A stretch of DNA of 64,000 nucleotides from Leptasterias polaris (taxonomy: Eukaryota; Echinodermata; Asteroidea; Forcipulatida; Asteriidae): positions 620,001 through 684,000 of the forward strand of contig JAZGTN010000051.1 in the NCBI GenBank assembly GCA_037783415.1, in the 5' to 3' direction. The notes beneath the pieces were generated by a model that saw nothing but the letters and a program-made list of their open reading frames with translations, was not told where the DNA came from and made no database searches. Shown here piece by piece: positions 11,515 through 23,790 of this stretch. Positions within the stretch are counted from its first letter, which is position 1, and every line of letters begins with the position of its first letter. The position numbers were made by a program, and so were the translations under genes.

Positions 11515-11692
11515 AACTAGGGTTTAGACTAGAGCTAGGGTTTTGGGCTGATGGCTATAGGGTTTGGGGTGTAGGCTAGGGTTTGGGCCGACGGCTAGGG
11601 TTTGTGCCGATGGCTAGGGTTTTGGCCGATGGCTAGGGTTTGGGTGTAGGCTGTGGCTGAGGGCTAGGGTTTTGGCTGCGAGGGCTATGGTT
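11515..11692. repeat. ~19-20 bp minisatellite, GGCTAGGGTTTGGGCCGAT
   Basis: About eight units of GGCTAGGGTTTGGGCCGAT and variants. Each contains TAGGGTTT, so it resembles a telomere-derived minisatellite. Confidence 0.8.
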
Positions 11693-12153
11693 TCACACGC
11701 ACCATAATGCAATCAGTTCCCGGGAACTTGACATTCATGATGCCATATCAACCACCCACCGCCTATGTCATCTTCACATAGTCTGTTGATGGTTTTTCTC
11801 TACTTTTCCCTGAATCAACCAGCCACTGAAGATTCTTGAGTTTCTTGAATGTGACTTACCGTGATAGTCTCATACTCGTCGATATAGTCTTACAATAAAA
11901 ACCAAACCCAGCAAACCTTTCTTTGGAACGTTGAATTATTCTGTTGTTTTGTTATTTTAGGAACAAATAGCAACTTTATTACTATAATACTATCTGTTTA
12001 TACAGCCAAAGGAATGATGTTTTCAATGTAAACACAGCAACAACTGACGAAAAGTGCCCCCATACAACACATTACTCTCGTCGTTTCAAGCCTACATAAC
12101 CGTATTAACAACAAGCACACGGGTGTAGCGGGCGCCACCATTTTGTATCTATA

Positions 12154-12638
12154 GGTTTCACCCCTCTAAATAGACTCCCATAGCAAACAATGCTAAATGC
12201 TAAATATTCGAAAATTCTCAAAAAATAGTTAAAAGTCTCTCAGCCTCTTGAAATCCAATCAAATATATTTTCAGACCACTAAACTTCAGATTTCTTTTCA
12301 ATTTTTGGCAGGTCAGCCGTTTGGAATTTTTTATAATTACCCCAGAAAAAAATACCCCGAAAATGTGTTTTTTCCCAAACCGACTTGCCGCCAGTTTTTA
12401 TGAGGCACTCCTCCAATTCCCAAGCTAAATAGGACCAGCTTTAAAGCCCAAATTTATCAAATCTCCTCAAAACTTGAAACCCAGAACCCCCAGGTTGTGA
12501 TTAGTTCTTATAATTACACAATCTATTAGTTGCATGACCCCCAAAACGTTATAATTAAAAATAAGTTGTGGGTTTACAAATTATGATAAGTAGCTTGGCG
12601 CATGAATTTTTGGTCGATTTAGAGTAGTGCACCCTATA
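12154..12638. repeat. 485-bp dispersed repeat, copy B
   Basis: A full-length copy of 10402-10886 with scattered point changes, directly followed by partial copy C. Confidence 0.85.
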
Positions 12639-12642
12639 GATA

Positions 12643-12803
12643 GGTTTCACCCCTCTAAATAGACTCCCATAGCAAACAATGCTAAATGCTAAATATTCAA
12701 AAATTCTCAAAAAATAGTTAAAAGTCTCTCAGCCTCTTGAAATCCAATCAAATATATTTTCAGACCACTAAACTTCAGATTTCTTTTCAATTTTTGGCAG
12801 GTC
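12643..12803. repeat. 485-bp dispersed repeat, copy C (5' 161 bp only)
   Basis: It lies in tandem with copy B, separated by GATA, and stops abruptly after TTGGCAGGTC, where unrelated sequence begins. Confidence 0.85.
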
Positions 12804-14228
12804 TGGACTGTTTTTGGTATTTCAATGTCCGAGTGAGCAAGCTACGCCCTCCGTCAATGCACTCAGCGATCGAAAGTACAGTTATTAAGTGCTGGTGACT
12901 GGTGTAGCTGATAAACTATACGTCTCTTCGGAGCAAACCAATCATACCACAGAAATTTAAAGTTTACGTTACTGCACGTTTACCCACTTAAATGATTTCA
13001 CTTTTAAGACCAGTGCCTGTCTTTTTATCCTTGCGGATAAAGACAGAGGGGACTAGTCTACCTCCAATATGCCTTTATATTGTTGAAAAACAAACCACTC
13101 TGGTTGGCATGGACAGCTGAATGTTTGCAAAACACACAATTGTATAAATTGATGTTGTGACCAAATTCAACATTTCTGCAAATTTTCATTTCGAAAAATT
13201 ACATCCCGGGATTGGATGCTTTTTCCCCAATAAATTCAGCACTATTTTTGAACATTTTGTGTAATATTGGTACAAACTGTGTCTATCCGTTTTTTCTTTG
13301 CATTTATGGCTTCCAATAGTTTTCCAACCTTGATGGGCAAACCTAGGGTTTCGACGTTTTGCACGCGTGTACGCACTGTGCACGAATCTCAGTCTCAGTC
13401 AATAACAGCTCTTATTGACTTCAATGAGGGTGCTGTTTTGAACTTAGTGACGTCATATGGAAGAGGGTCTGTTGACACAAGAAGAGCGCATTAAAAACAA
13501 TTACTTCATACAATGATTTAGAATTTCGAGTAGGTTTATCCAGTAAACCCCTTACCCCCCAAAAAATCCCCTCCCCCTTCCCGCCTAACCCACTCCAAAA
13601 CATAATACATCATTCAGACCAAGCACATTAAAAAAGATAAAACATTTACATAATACCAATAAACCAGGGTTCCATGCAGTCCCTATAACCCACCCTTTGT
13701 TGTACCTAATTTTGTGTCCCCTATAGGTACTGACTGTCGTTAACAATACGATTATAAAACAAAGATTTGAGTATCCTGGCATGGTTTTGCTCTTCAGACT
13801 GCTCATCTGCCTACCACTCCTCATTTCCTCAAAAAATGTTGCTTTAGCCTTAAAACAGATAGAGAATAACACCACGATGCAGTGTGTAGGGAAAATTGTA
13901 GGTCTTGTTTAATTCCAGCATAGCGACAACAGGCATGATAAAGGCCTGGAAAGAAAGGTTACATTATTCATAAGATAATGATTTCCGTGCAACGGGAACA
14001 ATTTGGCAAAGCATTGAAGACCCTGTAGTTGCACACGGCAACCTGCATAACTGCTATTGGAGTCTGTACATGCATGATTGAACACCGCGTGGGCGTGGCC
14101 ATTTTTCAAATACTGGCAAGGACCCACACGGACTTGAGGCAAGATACCTCTCAGCTGTAGGACGGGATTTGGACGCCGCTTTGTTGATGAACTGAACTGG
14201 TAAAATCTTTCATAAGAAGAACATAATA
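12804..14228. other. gene-free interval
   Basis: No supported gene. The segment at about 13010-13062 is an inverted relative of 8308-8352 (CTGTCTTTATCCGCAAG word), so it carries another dispersed repeat fragment. Confidence 0.4.
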
Positions 14229-14390
14229 CAATACACCGATCCATTAAGCCACGCCCATTTCTCATTGACCAATCACAACCGCGAAATCTGATCACCATTT
14301 GAGCCGTTTGGTGAACTTTGCACTAATGGTGATCAGGTTTCGCGGCTGTGATTGGTCAACTCGTAAGGAGGCGGGGCTTAATGGATCGAT
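14229..14390. repeat. foldback element with CCAAT/ATTGG arms
   Basis: The left arm (ATCCATTAAGCC…GACCAATCACAACCGCG…GATCACCAT) is inverted in the right arm (ATGGTGATCAGG…CGCGGCTGTGATTGGTC…GGCTTAATGGAT), about 65 bp each around a ~20-bp loop. It is probably a MITE. Confidence 0.75.
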
Positions 14391-16239
14391 CTATTCAGCT
14401 TCCAATGGTTAGAAGGAAGTATTTTTTAGTACATAAAGCTGCAGGAAGGTAAACACAAAATTCGCTGTTCTAGCCCTTCTTTAGGCCTTGTGGACAATTT
14501 TCCAGCGACTTTTCTTTACTCGCAGAGGAAATGTTGGAGAAATTTGAACTCTGAACTGGAACTGTAGCGTTGGTGATATGTTTTTTTTTTCTCCAAGTAA
14601 AGACTTTCAACGGCGAAGCAGCAATCGACAACTACGTAGTCCCTAAATGAAACAGGTAAAAACTAGGTATAGAGACAAAAAGTTATAACTCGAGCTCAAG
14701 TGTTTGTCACTCTCTAAAGGGTTTTAAAGCTTAACATGAAAACATATGAACCAATAGACTGTGCAAGTTTCGCGCGCATTCGAACTTCCGGGACCATAGT
14801 GGTCCCAACCATATGGAGTTTTACGTGGGCGAGATTTTGTTTCGTCAATTATTTTAGTTTAACGTAGTTTATGACCTAGAAAATTATACATTGTTGGGAA
14901 TGTAATACTAAGTGATAACAAAATATGAAAGTAAAACCAATTCAACAATATAACGAAGAAAAGCCGAGAATTAAACTTGACCTCAGCTTCCGGTTATTGC
15001 AAAAAATTAAGAATTTTGTGCTCGCCTCCGATCATAAAACTTATGTAAACGCTTGTTTTTGATGCGCGATTATAATCGCCAGATGCTGTAATTGCAAAGC
15101 GAACCCTTTTCATTGCAGTCTATGTTTGTTGAGGCGTCAGCATCCTCTTTAAACTGCGTCACGAGTCAATTTTAAACCCGTTTAACCATCACGAATCGGC
15201 GTAAGGGGTTCAGGGTTTCTAAAAAGTTAACATCAAAAAAGCATCCTTGTCCCAGAGTTTTATTTTTTTTTCAATAAGAATTAACACACTTTTGTGTATT
15301 TTTTTTCAAAAGCTAAAACTAATTTCATAAAATTGTAATGATTTATTTTTGTTGTTCAGATTTTGTCATGAGATATTACAATAATTTAAAACAAAGATTT
15401 GATTTCAGAAATAATAATGTTCTTCGTTTGACGTGTTTTCTCGTTCGGATACGCGCGAGACTTGCACAGTCTATTGCATGTAGAAAAGTAAAACTTGACA
15501 TCAAAGAAGTCCTATTGAAGCACATCTTATTGTGTGTATCGATTATGAAAGAGCATAATAGCTACTAAATTAATGTAGAACACTCGTGTACGCAAGGTGG
15601 CAAACTTAGTTGACTTTATTTTATTAACAATGTACTTCAGTAGGATTTAAAAGTTGGATTCTCATAACAAGTATCTGCATTGGTCCCAATTAAACCAATA
15701 CTGGTCTTTTTCCGATTGTATTTTCTCAAGTAATCAAAAGTCATACACATCATAAGCAGGTATATACACATCTCAGCAAAACGTACTCTTTGATTACTTT
15801 TTCATCATCAAACCATAAAGAAGGATAAGAAGGGGGAATCGTGATCAACAACTTGACACAGGTTTCACATTGGCGCGATAACTTCTGTATGGCATCTGGT
15901 GGAACTGTTATGGATTAGTGATAGTTATATCAGAATATCAACCATTGTGATATGGTTTTTGATTATGAGATGAATTATGATTTAACTAGGCCCAATATCA
16001 AGTTTGTATAGTTCGGATCAATCCGAACTACAAACTACACACTACTACAATCTTTCCGGCAGTTTCTACTACACCCCCACCCCCCCCCCCCCCCTCCCTT
16101 AGAGTAGATGTATACATTATGCACTCTGACATTTCACTTCAACATAATCGCATTTTTATTGAATTTGTTTACTCGAAATGTAGCGGCAATATATTCTTAT
16201 TAACGACCAACAAATGAATTTCCTTATGTGTTACAATTC
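14391..16239. other. gene-free interval
   Basis: AT-rich with no supported gene. There is a poly-C tract at about 16079-16094. A 76-codon frame at 15338-15568 lacks any recognisable motif. Confidence 0.35.
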
Positions 16240-16636
16240 AATTCAATTCAATTCAATGAGACGTTTATTCCATACTCTTTTTGGAAAATAAATCAATATG
16301 AGAATATCAGTACATAGAAATGTAACAAAATTAAAAGCGCATATAACTAAGTATACAAAATTGATAAAGTGTTAAAGCAAAACATTAATAAATAACTAGG
16401 AATGAACTATGTACAAGAGAGGAGTGAGAGCATGAGGCTGTTAGAGTAAGCCGAGGCTTGTAGAAAACAGCCTATATACAGACAAAAAAACCAAACATCA
16501 AATCACGACACAAGGACAAGACAGACAATACGAATAATGACATTACAAAATGTTGACGACAAGATACAAATAATTAAAGTACTAGGCTAACTGAAGACGA
16601 CAAAAGTAAATAGATAAGTAGTGAAGGAGAGAAAAG

Positions 16637-19610
16637 CTATGTTACATAGTGAGAGAGAAGAACTCTTTTATACGAGAGCTTAAATCGACCCACTGACGGC
16701 ATTGTTCTTAAATCATTGGAGATAGCGTTCCATAAACGTGGGCCATTGAATCGAAGGGTGTTGCTAGAGTACACGGTGCGGGTGAATGGAAGAAACAGGT
16801 TATTACGGGATCTGGTTGAGTAATCATGAATTTCATGAACCGAAGTGAAGTATGTAGAAAATGTACGAGGAAGGAGATTATTAGTATATTTGTACATAAA
16901 AATGCCAGTTTGAAGTTTATTGATGTCAGTAAGAATAAGGGTGCATAGACGCGCGAAAAGAGGTGCAGAGTGGTCCCGAGGATGAGAGAAAGTGCAAATG
17001 CGAATGGCCCTTTTTTGAATGACAAACAAGGCGTTCAATTTGCTACTGCTGGTATGCGCCCAGACGATATTACAATAGTTTAAATACGGTAGAATAAGAG
17101 AGTTATAAAGTAAGAGCATTGAGGTAGCTGGAAGAAAGAAACGAAGTTTTGAAAGAACGCCTGGGTTTCGGGAAATGGTTTTAGATATAGAAGAAATGTG
17201 TTCTGTCCAAGAGAGGCTTTGATCAATGATAACACCCAGAAATTTGGCAGAAGAGACCCTGTTGATAGGAGTATTATCAATAACAAGTTGAGGCAAGAAT
17301 ATGTCTAGTGGACGAGCAGACTTGGTAAAGAAAATAAAGTTAGTTTTATTATGATTTAAAGAAAGTTTGTTTGCTTTAAACCACGAAGAAATTAAGCAAA
17401 GTTCTGAGTTGAGAGTATCTATCAAGGAAGTAACGTCCGGGCTAGAGTAAAAGATGGTTGTGTCGTCGGCGAAAAGGGTGAAGTTAAGAAGCGAAGAAGA
17501 ATTGTGAAGATCATTGATGTATAGCAAAAAAAGCAGTGGCCCAAGGATAGAACCTTGGGGGACACCATGCTGGATGTTCCGACGATTAGAGTCACAGTTC
17601 ATAACTGTAGTGTATTGGTACCTGTTAGAAAGGTAATCTGAAAACAATTGGAGCGGAAGACCCCTGATACCATAGTGGCTTAGTTTGGAAAGAAGAATAG
17701 AATGATTGAGGGTGTCGAAAGCTTTAGAAAGATCAATGAAAACACCAATAGCAGAGAATTTATTGCTGAACGCATTAGTAATATTGTCGACAAGTTCAAT
17801 GAGGGCCATGTCGGTAGAGTGTTTTGATCTAAAGCCATATTGCTGATCGAAAAGAATACGATGGTGAGAAATGAACTGAGAAAGACGGTTGTAGACAAGC
17901 CGTTCTAAGATTTTAGAAAGACAAGGAAGGATAGAAATAGGCCTGTAGTTACTGATATCATGCTCATTGCCGCTTTTAAAAATAGGAATGATGTTAGCGA
18001 CTTTAATGTTAAGAGGAACAGAAGCAGTTAGAAAAGACAGATTCAAGATGTAACTTAGAGGTTCAGCAATACAAGGAAGAACAGATTTAACCACGGTTGA
18101 GCAGATTCCATCAAAACCACTGCTGTTTCCGCTCTTCAGCTCACTGCCAACCTTAATAATTTCTTGTCTGTTAGTAGGGGTTAAAAAAAGAGAGGAAGCA
18201 TTAGGATTGTGCAAGGATTCGGTGAAGTGAATATTAGTAGGGGAAATGTCGTTAGCTAAGGAGGAACCAATGTTGGTAAAAAAGTTGTTGAAAGTGTCGG
18301 CAATTTCAGGCGGACTGGATACAGGATTGTCACCGTCCATGAACTCGCTGGGAAGATTGGTTTTCTTCTGTTTGCCGAATATACAATTGATTTCTCGCCA
18401 TATACCTTTGAGATTATTTTTTGTATGATCAAGCTTGTCGGCGTAGTATTTTTTTTTTGGCGAAGCGGATGGTGGCAGTAAGCTTGTTGCGATAGGTTTT
18501 ATAACGCTGCTCATTTGCTACAGTCGGGTTACGAAGAAAACGCTTATGCAACCTATTTTTGAAATGACAAGAGTTCACAATAGACTGAGTGATCAATGGT
18601 TTGATATTCTTAGTTGTCCTAACCGTTTTGAGAGTGAGAGGAAAATGAGAGTTATAGCGAGAGGAGAATATAGAAAGGAAGGTGTCATAAGCAGAGTCCG
18701 AGTCCCGAGCATGATAGACATTACTCCAGTTGATGTTACTGAGATCTTGTTTGAAGGAACTAATGGCAGTCATGTTAATATCCCTTGACAAGAATGTTTT
18801 TTGAAAGGATTCGGAGCTCTCGAGACAGGAGGTAGTGATTTGAAAGAGGGGATAATGATCAGAGATATCGGAGTAAAGAATCCCAGCTGTAGTGTCAAGA
18901 ACAGAATTGGTTAGTATGTTGTCAATTAGTGTGGCAGTGTGAGGAGTGATGCGAGTGGGTTTAGTGATTAAAGGGTGAAAGCCACAGCCTAAGACAGCAT
19001 TCAAAAAGTCGTCCGCGGACAAGTGATCAGCACAAATGAGTAGATTGAGATTGAAATCGCCCATTATATAACACAGCTTTCCCTCCTTTGTTATATTATC
19101 CATGCAAGACTCAAAAATCTTGTTAAAGTTGTCACACGAAGTACCAGGAGCCCTGTAGACATTTCCCACAATAAGATTACTAGCTTTGTCACGCTGAATT
19201 TCAATAAAAATCGACTCAAAGTCATCCTGTGAAGGCATGATGTCTTCACGAATCCGAAATTTCAGCGAGTTTTTAACGAACAAAGCTACCCCTCCGCCAG
19301 GTCTTTGGGAACGGGAAGAATGAACTAGATGGACATTTTCCATGTGAACATAGGGCGGAGGGGCTGCTTTAAACCAGGTTTCGGTGAACCCGTAGATGGA
19401 GAAGGAGTGGTTTAGACTAGACAAGTAATCTTGGATGTCGAAGAAATGTCCACGGAGGCTCCTGGAATTCATATAAAAGATGGAAAAGTTACCTGGAGTA
19501 GAGATATTTAAATCATTAAATTCATTAGACTCAAAATATGCACAGTGGTCATCATTAAATGCATTATCGTCATCAAAGGATAAAGTATCAACAAAATCAG
19601 CTACAGTCAT
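16637..19610 (-). pseudogene. retrotransposon ORF2: endonuclease + reverse transcriptase, one frameshift
   Basis: The N-terminal half (19610 to about 18450) is an endonuclease/exonuclease/phosphatase domain with MNSRSL, TETW, GDFNLNL and SDHYPLF motifs, which nicks target DNA. The C-terminal half (about 18450-16637) is a reverse transcriptase with YRPISILP, a QYGFRSKHST block, IDLSKAFDTLNH, GVPQGSILGP, the active site FADD (about 17460) and FLGVIID. It ends with the FNGPRLWN C-terminal signature. The two halves lie in different frames. They join at a run of ten A (minus strand) at about 18449-18458, so a one-base slip is the simplest cause: mutation, sequencing error or, less likely, programmed slippage. 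The ATG at 19610 is the best start. The open frame extends 22 codons further without an ATG. Confidence 0.9.
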
Positions 19611-20138
19611 TTGACGGAAGACAAACAAAAACAAATACGACAAAACAAAAATGAAAATAAAACTGAGCAGGAACAATTGAAGACAAAAAGCAAAGCAAAA
19701 AAGTCAATAAAAGCAACTGCTGATAATAAAAGTGAACACTACTAGAACAAAAATGTGAATGAAACAGGGAAGACTAAGTCCCTACTCTGAAAATTAATGG
19801 TGAATTGCTGCTGAGATGACAAAACAGAAGTGAGAAATGACAAATATTTTTTAAACAAAACAAAATTGCAAAGTAAGGCAAATGTTGTATAGAAAGTAAA
19901 ACAATGCATTATATCATATCAAAAGCGAGTCAAACAAAGTTTAAGCAAGGCATACAGCTATATACGTAGATCAAACAATACGGTAAACAAACCAATGCAC
20001 AAATAATAAAGCTCAGCAAATTAATTGTCTATTGCAAAATAAAGAAAGTCAACATGATGACAGGTAGTGAGATAATGGCGGTAATGGCAATGATGATACA
20101 AGATGAGGCAGATGACAGACGATTAGGCAGATGATGTT

Positions 20139-20905
20139 TTAGGCCTGGTGAAAATCAGCAACAGACCCATTGGAGCCTCGCCACTTACCAGCCACGAACC
20201 GGTAGCGTTTACCCTCCTTGTAGGCTTTGCTGACTTGTGATGCCCAGCGCTGCTTCTCCTGTAGATCCTGATGTGTCAAATCCTCTACACAAAAGTAAGG
20301 GACATCAGCGAGGTCTTGTCGTTGGTGTCGGAGGACCTTGACCTTATCTTGGTAGGAGTTAAACTTCACGAGAAGATGTTGGGAACGGCTGGGGGTCTTG
20401 GGGCCGTCACGATGGGCACGCTCTAATTTTACATCATGCATGCAGAGTTTCTCTTCCAGCATCGTGTTGACGAGAGCCAAACAATCCTCATTGTTTTCCT
20501 GTGGGTGGCCAATTATTCTGACGTTATTACGCCGACTAAATCTTTCAAGTTTGTTCAACTTTTCGGAATGATCGGCCAGGTGCTTCTGCGTACTCTCAAG
20601 CAGGGGAGCCAACTTTTCCAATCTTTCACTCGTTTCTCGAGAACGCTGATTCGTTTGGATTCAAACTCGAGGGCGGCATTGAATGTTTCCTCTAGCTTCA
20701 TAATCCGCCTGGCGTGTTCGTCTTGACCACGACGAATCTCGGTCAGAGCATCCTTTACGTACTGCTGGAAACCAGTGTCAATGGTCGGCGGTCTATCAGT
20801 GCATGGTTCCGGGGAATGTAGGTGGCTGTGCACGGTCTGTTGTGGTGACAGCGTAGGTGGTATTGGGTCGGGAGATTTCACCGATTTTTTCCGTCCGGCA
20901 GGCAT
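20139..20905 (-). pseudogene. retrotransposon ORF1 (coiled coil + RRM-like), one frameshift
   Basis: It starts at ATG 20905 with a basic, proline-rich N-terminus (MPAGRKKSVKSPDP). A coiled coil follows (…RIMKLEETFNAALEFE…LEKR…), then FSRRNNVRIIGHP, the entry to the RNA-binding domain of L1-type ORF1 proteins, and a C-terminal domain with HLLVKFNSYQDKVKVL. Such proteins coat the element RNA. The frame changes at about 20624-20632, inside the coiled coil, giving two overlapping frames (20905-20555 and 20621-20139). The downstream piece has no ATG at its first codon, so it is the continuation of one damaged ORF of about 255 residues. Confidence 0.8.
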
Positions 20906-20930
20906 TTTGAGGGCTAGATTTCTTCTCAGG

Positions 20931-21889
20931 AATATTCTAATGTGTACAATCTATGTTGCAGTCCAAGATGTTGATGTTAAAAAACGAGGTAAGAGTTGGA
21001 AATTTACGATTTGTTTCGAATTTTTTCAGAGCTCAGGTGAGACGTGTCCGGTGTTCACTCAACCATCATACTTTATATTCTAAGAACAAAATATTAACAA
21101 TGAAGTGTTTTTTAAGCTGTACCCTTATTCTATATTTTCATTGCCGTCTTAAGTTCTGTTCATGTGACTGAAAGGAAACTTTCCATTTGACTGCATATTG
21201 ACATAGATTGTTGATATTCTAAAATGAGACAACATTCTGATATAAAATAGTTTTTGAATTGTCAAAATAAGTTTTATTGTAACCTAGTTGGCTATTATCC
21301 ACAGTGTCGTAGTGATGACATCATCAGTGATGGGTTCGTTATGCAAACGTTAAAAAAATAAATTTCATCCACTGAAATCGTGTTAAAATTCCCTACTGCT
21401 GAATAGAAAGCTCAAAACGAGGCTGGGGACTATTTGTTCACTTCAACTTTTGTGACTTCAACTTTTGTGACTTTTGGTAAGCGTTTGTAGACCTGTCATA
21501 TGACATAATTATAGATTTTTAACACAGTTTTGATTTAGTGTAATCCAACACCTGATGACTTCACAACTTCTCCTGGTACTTAAAGTAGTAATCAAACTGC
21601 TTGTCAAGTTTCAAGTTGATACAAATTTCGCAACTAAGCATTTGTAATATGAGGACAATTCCATACAGAAGAAGAAGAAAAAAGTAGCACGAACGATGAC
21701 AAAAGGTGTTCGGCTGATGCCGGTGTGGCAGGAGATTCTGTTCCCCTATACGGCGAACTGTGTACAAACTTCTTCTGATAGCGCCCTCTTTTGAATCCTC
21801 CTCCTTCAGCCATGTTAATTTTCCATACGGGGGACAAAATCTCCGGGTGACAGATTTCCCTATGACACCGGAACACCTCATTATTTCAT
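20931..21889. other. gene-free interval
   Basis: No supported gene. It may include the unmapped 5' UTR of the retrotransposon. Confidence 0.35.
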
Positions 21890-22140
21890 TCCCTCAAAAT
21901 ATAATTTAATTCCCTTCAAAATATTATTTTGTGTCCTCAAAGAATACTATTTTGTTCCCTTGAAATGCTATTTCGATAGAAAGAGTAATTATGTTGAAAG
22001 AACAAAATAGTATTTCGAGGGAATGGAAGAAGGTATTTCGGGGCAACGACTTATTATTCCAAGAGAACGGAATATTGTTGCGAGGAATACAAGAAAATGC
22101 GGTTCGAATGCAGAAACATTTAGAGCGAACAAAATAATGT
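21890..22140. repeat. degenerate foldback minisatellite (TATTTTGTTCCCT type)
   Basis: The first half has TTCCCTCAAAATA and TATTTTGTTCCC words. The second half carries their complements (AACAAAATAGTATTTCGAGG). It is related to 2575-3110 and 23650-23790. Confidence 0.7.
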
Positions 22141-22227
22141 AGCTGGTACAGAGTCCTTAATATGCCAATTGAATTGTTCATATATGTAAACTAGTATTAG
22201 TGCATCTTTTCAAAATTCTCATACAAC

Positions 22228-23351
22228 CAACGGCGCACCCAAGGGGGGGGGGGGGGGGGGGCTCGGGGGGCTTGAGCCCCCCCCCCCCCCCCCCCCCCCC
22301 CAAGAGGGTAAAAAAACACCCCAAAAAAACACACAAAAACGGGGGAGGAAGAGGGAAGGAAAGAAAGAAAAAGAAAAAAAATGGGGGAGGAGAGGAAGGG
22401 GGAAGGAAAAGAGAGCCGAGGGAGAAAAGTCGCAAATGTGTGTGTAGCTTTTGGTTTTTATTTCCGGTGGCAGTATTTTCTTTTCTTCCTTTGCCATTCG
22501 CATTTTTTCCCCGGCCAAATTACTCTTTTGTACGGGAGATTCGATAACGCGAGGTACGAGGTGCGAGGTGAAAGATTTTGAACACCATTATGACAACTCC
22601 CTTGTAATTGTTTAAACTTGCAACAATAACATTTGAAACCAACAGGCTAATTTGTCCAGGATAAAATATGTCTCACGTCGTTCCGGCATTCAATGGTTTT
22701 CCCCTTATGGATTGCCTGTAGTAGTACTACACTTGAATTTGAGAAACGCGAGATAGTAATGTTTTTTTACCCGCGATGTTTTTAATGAATATGCATGGAA
22801 CCAGATACCGACCAGATCAAAAATGAATATAATCACGCGTTGCTTCTTTTCCACATTTTTCATTTTAGTCGGCTATGTTCATGTTCAATCATACCCTCTC
22901 CAAATTACACATCACATTCATGCCCTGGTTAAACTTATAATTTCATTTTTTAACAGTAATCTGATATAAATTATTATTATGTGACACCACTTTCGCAAAA
23001 AAAAAAGGTTTATCTGTAGGATATGGGTTTGCCGCCCACTTATTAATGGAATTTGCCGCCCAGTGATGAAAAGTAGGTGGGAATTTTTTTTAATAAACTT
23101 AAAAAATTTATATGGATCAGAAGTGCTTAAAAAGTATGTTTTTTCTAATTATGCATAAAGAGGCTTGATTTTTCACCCCTAAAACGCCAAAAGCTCAGAG
23201 CTCCAGGGGGCTTTGCCCCCTGGACCCCCGCCGGGGCTTCGCCCCACCAGGGGCCGTAAGGCCGGCCCCTGGACCCCACCCAATACATTGGTTTGAGCCC
23301 CCCCCAAAAAAAACCCCCACAAAAAAACACATAATCCTGGGTGCGCCGTTG
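22228..23351. mobile_element. hAT-like non-autonomous DNA transposon with 8-bp target duplication
   Basis: The ends are inverted repeats: CAACGGCGCACCCA at 22228-22241 and TGGGTGCGCCGTTG at 23338-23351. Both flanks carry an identical CATACAAC (22220-22227 and 23352-23359), the 8-bp duplication typical of hAT. Just inside the left end are a run of G, a GCTCGGGGGGCTTGAGC palindrome and a run of C. Inside the right end is a palindromic GGGGGCTTTGCCCCC and GGGGCTTCGCCCC cluster. No transposase is encoded; long frames over the G/C tracts are compositional artefacts. Confidence 0.9.
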
Positions 23352-23649
23352 CATACAACTACAACAGGTTGTATTTGACTGACTCTCCCGAGTGACGCAA
23401 ATTATACAACGCCCAGCAGCATAATTGAGAACCATTTTGTTGCAAAGAATGCATCGTATTTTTATCTCTATAAAACTGCATGCCGAAAACTTTGTACTTG
23501 AAACTAATTGAACTTTAATTTAATCATTAAGAAAACAATCTGAATCCCCTAAACAAGATTTTAAAAAGTAAACAAACAAACAAACTCGTAAGCAGGCCGT
23601 TAGTTCTAACGGCGATCTCGTATTCGATACTTGGCTCCTTGGCTACTCA

Positions 23650-23790
23650 ATTATTTCGAGGAAATAAAATAATATGTCCTTCATCCCCTCGATATGTTAT
23701 TTTGTTCCCTTGTTCGAGGTAAAATTATTTTGAGGAACAAAACTGTACTTCGAGGAAACAAATTCTTATTTTGAGGGATTGGAATAGCAA
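23650..23790. repeat. degenerate minisatellite (ATTTTGAGGAACAAAA type)
   Basis: Short related words in both orientations, the same family as 21890-22140. Confidence 0.65.

Larger units (their letters stand above)
16240..20930 (-). mobile_element. near full-length non-LTR retrotransposon (Jockey/CR1/L2-like)
   Basis: On the minus strand the order is a 5' leader of unknown length, ORF1 (20905-20139), a ~0.5-kb gap, ORF2 with apurinic endonuclease and reverse transcriptase (19610-16637), a ~0.4-kb 3' UTR, then a short tandem tail of TTGAA units (about 16237-16257). A terminal microsatellite instead of poly-A is typical of CR1/L2-type elements. Each ORF carries one frameshift; otherwise the element is well preserved, so insertion was recent. 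The 5' end is an estimate, because I could not find a target-site duplication. Confidence 0.85.

Noticed and set aside
18429..19676. Independent endonuclease gene starting at 19676
   Set aside because: The first codon there is TTG on the minus strand. It is the endonuclease half of retrotransposon ORF2, continued by the RT frame, with ATG at 19610.
22178..22581. Proline/glycine-rich and lysine-rich frames at 22.2-22.6 kb
   Set aside because: They translate poly-G/poly-C and purine-rich tracts at the left end of the hAT-like element.
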